Shown here: piece by piece, positions 6,205-9,299 of the stretch
Layout: every line of letters begins with the position of its first letter
Numbering within the stretch: position 1 is the first letter of the stretch
Assembly: GCA_021828925.1 (NCBI GenBank)
Contig: JAJZCT010000091.1
Location: forward strand, 1 to 9,299
Source: Planctomycetota bacterium
GTDB lineage: Bacteria; Planctomycetota; Phycisphaerae; WQYP01
Direction: 5' to 3'
Length of the DNA: 9,299 nt
Notes under the pieces: model-generated
The model's database searches: none
Told to the model about the DNA's origin: nothing
The model's input: the letters and a program-made list of their open reading frames with translations, nothing else
Translations under genes and position numbers: made by a program

Positions 6205-7803
6205 CTACAGCAATGATTTCCCGGTCATTTCCGCCGGTTGTGGCAGGCCCATGACCTTTAAAAGTGTCGGGGCCACATCCGCCAGACATCCGCCGGTACG
6301 CAAAACTTTGCCCTTGAAACGATCATCAACCAGAATCAAACGTACATCATAAGTGGTGTGGCTGGTATGCGGGCAATTGTGGATCGGGTCCCACATTTGT
6401 TCGCAGTTTCCATGGTCGGCGGTAACAATGGCGACACCGCCCAGGGCTTGAAGTTTCTCCAGCAGTCGGCCAACGCACGCATCCACCGTTTCTACCGCCT
6501 TGATGGCTGCCGGTAAATTGCCCGTATGTCCCACCATATCCCCATTGGCAAAATTCACGACGTAAAAATCCTCATCGCCTTTTTCCAGCGACGCCAGAAC
6601 AATATCGGTCACTTGTGAAGCGCTCATTTCAGGCTGCTGATCGTACGTTGTGACCTTGGGGCTTTCCGCCATTTTGCGATCTTCATGGTCAAAGGGGGAC
6701 TCGCGATAATCGTTGAAGAAAAAGGTGACATGCGGGAATTTTTCCGTTTCCGCGGAACGAAACTGGCGCAAGGCGTTCTCCGCAATGTACATGCCGAGAA
6801 TTTCCTTCATCTTTTCCGGCTTGGCAAAAATTGGATGCACCGGCAAACCTTCTTCGTATGCGGTCATGGTGGCAAAATAAATATTTGTTGGCCGACTTTT
6901 ACGAACAAAGCCCCCGTTTTTTTCCTGCTTAAAGCGATTGTCATCATACATAAAGGCTTTGGTAATTTCGCGCGGGCGATCACCACGGTAATTGAAAAAA
7001 ATAACCGCATCGCCATTTTTAATTTTGCCGTCAATACCGGCAATCACGCTGGGCACAACAAATTCATCGCCGCCGCGGGATGGCTCCGTGGCATTGGCAT
7101 AATAATGTTCAACTGCGGCAATCGCACTGGGAAATGCGGCCCCCTCACCCAGCGCCAGCAGGTTATACGCCTTTTCCACCCGATCCCACCGGTTGTCGCG
7201 GTCCATGGCATAATATCGCCCCACGACGGTCGCGATTTTGCCCACACCAATTTCCTTCGCTTTGGCCTCCAGCGCCGCCAGATACCGTTTTCCACCCTGT
7301 GGGGCCGTATCCCGGCCATCGGTAATGGCATGAATCAATACGCCATCGGCGGGAAAGTTTTTCCGTTTGGCCAATTCCAAAATGGCATACGCATGTTCCT
7401 GATCACTGTGCACCCGGCCATCGGAACACAAGCCCATGACGTGCAATCGGCCATGATTTGCCTGGGCGAAAGCAATGGCGGCGTTAAGCGTGGGATTTTC
7501 AAAAAAGCTGCCATCACGAATCCGCCGGGTAATGCGCATGGTTTCCTGATCCACAATTCGCCCCGCGCCAATATTCTGGTGGCCCACTTCGCTGTTGCCC
7601 ATGACACCCTCCGGCAACCCGACCCATTCACCGCTGGTATGGATCAGCACATTGGGATAATCCCGCATCAGGCGGTCATCTACCGGGTGCTTGGCGAGCT
7701 TGACGGCATTAAAAGCATCCATTTCCGGATGCGGATTTTCACCCCACCCATCACGGACAATCAACATAACCGGGCGTTTTATTCCTGATTTGGACACGGG
7801 CAT
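6205..7803 (-). CDS. gpmI: 2,3-bisphosphoglycerate-independent phosphoglycerate mutase
   Basis: The enzyme interconverts 3- and 2-phosphoglycerate in glycolysis and gluconeogenesis, using Mn2+ and a phosphoserine intermediate, in the cytoplasm. The 532 residues carry the complete alkaline-phosphatase-superfamily signature. D18 lies in VRDGWGENP and the serine nucleophile S71 in MGNSEVGHQN. Substrate-domain motifs are CSDGRVHS (H132), DGRDTAP (162-168) and RGDRPREI (273-280). K355 lies in ETEKFPHVTFFFN. D422 and H426 lie in NGDMVGH, D463 and H464 in ADHGNCE, and the final histidine cluster is NCPHTSH. Length is usual (about 510-550). The start at 7803 has GGAG 6 nt upstream; an ATG at 7815 adds four residues, and a GTG at 7890 lies upstream of the likely promoter. 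It heads a minus-strand run with the TSUP and DUF1634 genes, but there is no evident functional link. Confidence 0.97.
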   Translation of the reverse strand: MPVSKSGIKRPVMLIVRDGWGENPHPEMDAFNAVKLAKHPVDDRLMRDYPNVLIHTSGEWVGLPEGVMGNSEVGHQNIGAGRIVDQETMRITRRIRDGSFFENPTLNAAIAFAQANHGRLHVMGLCSDGRVHSDQEHAYAILELAKRKNFPADGVLIHAITDGRDTAPQGGKRYLAALEAKAKEIGVGKIATVVGRYYAMDRDNRWDRVEKAYNLLALGEGAAFPSAIAAVEHYYANATEPSRGGDEFVVPSVIAGIDGKIKNGDAVIFFNYRGDRPREITKAFMYDDNRFKQEKNGGFVRKSRPTNIYFATMTAYEEGLPVHPIFAKPEKMKEILGMYIAENALRQFRSAETEKFPHVTFFFNDYRESPFDHEDRKMAESPKVTTYDQQPEMSASQVTDIVLASLEKGDEDFYVVNFANGDMVGHTGNLPAAIKAVETVDACVGRLLEKLQALGGVAIVTADHGNCEQMWDPIHNCPHTSHTTYDVRLILVDDRFKGKVLRTGGCLADVAPTLLKVMGLPQPAEMTGKSLL

Positions 7804-7841
7804 AACCAACTCCATTCTTTCCTGACCAACCAAAGCCCAGA

Positions 7842-7870
7842 AGTATAGCGGTTTTACGCTCGGAGAAAAA
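7842..7870 (-). promoter_or_regulatory. Candidate gpmI promoter
   Basis: On the minus strand a TATACT -10 box lies at 7847-7842, with a poor TTTTTC -35 element 17 bp upstream (7870-7865). Transcription would begin near 7835, downstream of the GTG at 7890 and upstream of the ATGs at 7815 and 7803. This supports the shorter protein. The weak -35 keeps confidence modest. Confidence 0.4.
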
Positions 7871-8070
7871 TGCCACGCAGCAGATGCCACCCAACGGGGG
7901 CCTGTGACGGTTTCTGCAGCGCGACGGCGATTCAGTTAATGGGGAGGTTAATGGCGCAACGAAGCTAAAAAGTTGCGGAATCTGTCACGAACCTAATTAG
8001 AAATGCTTCCCTCCTTTTACAATATCAAACCGGGCGCTGGCCGCTGCGGTGAATTGGGTTTATCCTTTGG

Positions 8071-8427
8071 GTGCTGGATTGCAGGGTCTGTGAAACCGGA
8101 ACAGGATTGGCGATAAAGTTGGATATGGATCTGACGCTCCAAGATGCCCTTGGTGCGGCAGGTCGGGAAGCTAAAGGAGCTTTCCGCAACTCGCTTGGCG
8201 GAAAAGGATTATCAGCGGGGTTGGCGGGGAAGTTGGCGGAACTGCACCAACAGGGGCGGAAAAGCTATACGGATTTGCTTTCCAGGCAACTTAAAATTGA
8301 GCGGCAGTTGGCTGTGCTGGTGGAGGACGCCTACGGTTTGACACCGGAAGAACGAGCATGGATGCGGGCAACACGGCCCGTACGCGATCCGCTGGATGTG
8401 CTGGGGGCGAAGATTGCGGGGAAGTAA
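8071..8427 (+). pseudogene. Short ORF resembling the C-terminal tail of an adenine-specific DNA methyltransferase; possible remnant
   Basis: The 118-codon frame opens after an in-frame TGA at 8050 and could start at GTG 8071 or ATG 8125. Neither has a clear Shine-Dalgarno. The second half reads as a helix, LSRQLKIERQLAVLVEDAYG, followed by LTPEERAWMRATRPVRDPL. A charged helix leading into YGLTPEE is common at the extreme C-terminus of large N6-adenine methyltransferases of restriction-modification and related defence systems. No AdoMet motif (such as NPPY) is present here or in the roughly 200 bp upstream, so a whole enzyme is absent. I infer a 5'-deleted fragment, but a genuine small helical protein remains possible. 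It lies 135 bp before the nuclease-NTPase gene, which fits a decayed defence region. Confidence 0.4.
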
Positions 8428-8479
8428 ATTGCGGACGAAGTGAGAGCAGAAGGATGACTGGTGGCATCCACGGTACCAA

Positions 8480-8508
8480 CTCACAGAGGGAGTGATCCAT
8501 TGTATAAT
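8480..8508 (+). promoter_or_regulatory. Promoter for the nuclease-NTPase gene
   Basis: A perfect TATAAT -10 (8503-8508) lies 17 bp downstream of CTCACA (8480-8485), a 4/6 match to the -35 consensus. Transcription would start near 8515, giving a leader of about 48 nt before the ATG at 8563. It is the strongest sigma-70-like promoter I see in the window, and it separates this gene from the fragment upstream. Confidence 0.6.
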
Positions 8509-8509
8509 A

Positions 8510-8545
8510 GCTGCGCAGCAACGTCTTCTGTGCTGACGTTCTTTT
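8510..8545 (+). promoter_or_regulatory. Palindrome and terminator-like hairpin in the leader
   Basis: GCTGCGCAGC (8510-8519) is a perfect palindrome at the expected transcription start. It is followed directly by arms AACGTC (8520-8525) and GACGTT (8535-8540) with a 9-nt loop, then CTTTT. The stem is short for an intrinsic terminator, but its position between promoter and start codon would suit an operator or an attenuator. Function is inferred. Confidence 0.35.
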
Positions 8546-8562
8546 AGTAAAGGCGCTGGTCG

Positions 8563-9299
8563 ATGCAAATTCGGGATCCATTGCTCAGGCAGATAGAAGC
8601 AGCCCTTGATCGGCCACTCGACGGCGACCAATTTGAAGCGGCTATGTGCTCGATGCTACGCCATCAGGGAAGATATCCTACTTTGGTACCCGTGCGCGGC
8701 GGGAACGATGCCGGAATGGACGGAACGATCGGCGATCCGACGGGCAGTCGCCCGCCGATCCCGCTGATATGTACAACTCAAGAGGACGTCAGGGCAAATC
8801 TGGCTGGGAGCCTGAAGAGCTATTTGAACAATGGTGGCAACGCGCGGAGTGTGGTATTCGCAACATCACGCAGCCTGGTGCCCAAGCAGCAGAGAGGCCT
8901 AGTCGGCGCGGCGAACAAACTGGGGTTTACTCTCGTTAATATTTACGAACGTGCAGCGGTCGCCGACCTGTTATACTACAGTCCGCGTTGGTGCCGTATT
9001 CTGCTCGATATTACAACGGCACGCCCCGCGCTTTCCGCCAAACCGCAGGGCACGCGGCCTTTTTTTGACAAGCCGTTGCGTGGTCGCGATGACGAGTTGG
9101 CGTGGCTCAAGGGGCAGTCGGGGGACGTGCTGATTGTGGGCCAACCGGGCATCGGAAAAACCTTCCTATTGATGCGCTACATGGGTGTGGCTGGGGGAAT
9201 GTTCGCGGTAACGGATGATGTCGGCGCAATTGACTGTGCGCTGCGCGAAGAGCAACCGAAAGTTGTGCTGGTATCCGACTCTCACGCGCGAGAGGGTAC
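8563..9299 (+). CDS. Putative defence protein: PD-(D/E)XK/Mrr-like domain fused to a STAND/AAA-type P-loop NTPase (C-terminus beyond right edge)
   Basis: The frame stays open for 245 codons to the edge, and two in-frame stops (8545, 8548) fix the ATG at 8563 as the first ATG. A weak AAGG lies about 10 nt upstream. Residues 1-150 look like a restriction-endonuclease-like fold: a first helix with E25 (DGDQFEAAMCSMLRHQG), then VRGGNDAGMDGTI (44-56), matching the GGxDxGxDG motif of Mrr-type nucleases, then the strand PLICTTQEDV (67-76). The usual (D/E/Q)xK lysine is absent from that strand; K85 nearby might substitute. After a linker, RPFFDKPLRGRDDELAWL (165-182) leads into the Walker A motif GQPGIGKT (193-200), and VVLVSDSH (234-241) is the probable Walker B. 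A nuclease effector joined to a sensor NTPase is the layout of many antiphage proteins. Any phage role, and the sensor region, lie beyond what is visible. Confidence 0.75.
   Translation, partial: MQIRDPLLRQIEAALDRPLDGDQFEAAMCSMLRHQGRYPTLVPVRGGNDAGMDGTIGDPTGSRPPIPLICTTQEDVRANLAGSLKSYLNNGGNARSVVFATSRSLVPKQQRGLVGAANKLGFTLVNIYERAAVADLLYYSPRWCRILLDITTARPALSAKPQGTRPFFDKPLRGRDDELAWLKGQSGDVLIVGQPGIGKTFLLMRYMGVAGGMFAVTDDVGAIDCALREEQPKVVLVSDSHAREG

Noticed and set aside
6177..6215. TACAGCAATG repeated at 6177-6186 and 6206-6215
   Set aside because: Only 10 bp, with the second copy being the last codons of gpmI; too short to claim a repeat element.
6685..7788. 367-codon plus-strand open frame opposite gpmI
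   Set aside because: It is the antisense shadow of the phosphoglycerate mutase, whose catalytic motifs are complete on the other strand.
8646..8939. 97-codon plus-strand frame starting MLDATPSGKISYFG
   Set aside because: It lies wholly within the nuclease-NTPase gene in another frame; the overlapping frame has the nuclease and Walker motifs.

Overview
This is a bacterial chromosomal window with a core-gene left and centre and an accessory, defence-like right end. The reading of Obg and of the cofactor-independent phosphoglycerate mutase, together with the gene mix, would fit a Planctomycetota/PVC-type Gram-negative bacterium. That placement is a low-confidence impression from protein style only, since no rRNA or other marker is present.

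Layout: (1) 1-1009 (-), the ribosome-assembly GTPase Obg, cut by the left edge. (2) 1160-2029, a VapBC-type toxin-antitoxin module (1294-1955, +) enclosed by two identical 49-bp direct repeats, with its own promoter and a likely autoregulatory operator. (3) 2151-3500 (+), UDP-glucose 6-dehydrogenase. (4) 3754-4740 (+), a PAPS-type sulfotransferase-like protein, preceded by a leader that can fold into a nested two-tier hairpin. (5) 4776-7803 (-), three genes in the order phosphoglycerate mutase, TauE/SafE (TSUP) anion exporter, DUF1634 membrane protein, converging on the sulfotransferase with about 35 bp between stops. (6) 8071-8427 (+), a short protein resembling the C-terminal tail of an adenine DNA methyltransferase. 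(7) 8563 to the right edge (+), the N-terminal 245 residues of a large protein joining a PD-(D/E)XK/Mrr-like domain to a P-loop NTPase of STAND/AAA type.

Functional links: UDP-glucuronate from the dehydrogenase and sulfate transfer by the neighbouring protein would suit synthesis of a sulfated, uronate-containing surface polysaccharide (inference). The TSUP and DUF1634 proteins are a recurrent pair and probably act together at the inner membrane. VapBC, the methyltransferase-like fragment and the nuclease-NTPase protein are mobile or defence-type functions. The most promising undescribed system is the protein starting at 8563, because its nuclease-like domain keeps the GGxDxGxDG motif but lacks the usual (D/E/Q)xK lysine. 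The clearest mobile-DNA signal is the 49-bp repeat pair around vapBC.

Three genes or gene parts are easy to miss: the truncated obg, the truncated NTPase at the right edge, and the methyltransferase-like fragment. No tRNA, rRNA, CRISPR array or insertion sequence was seen.
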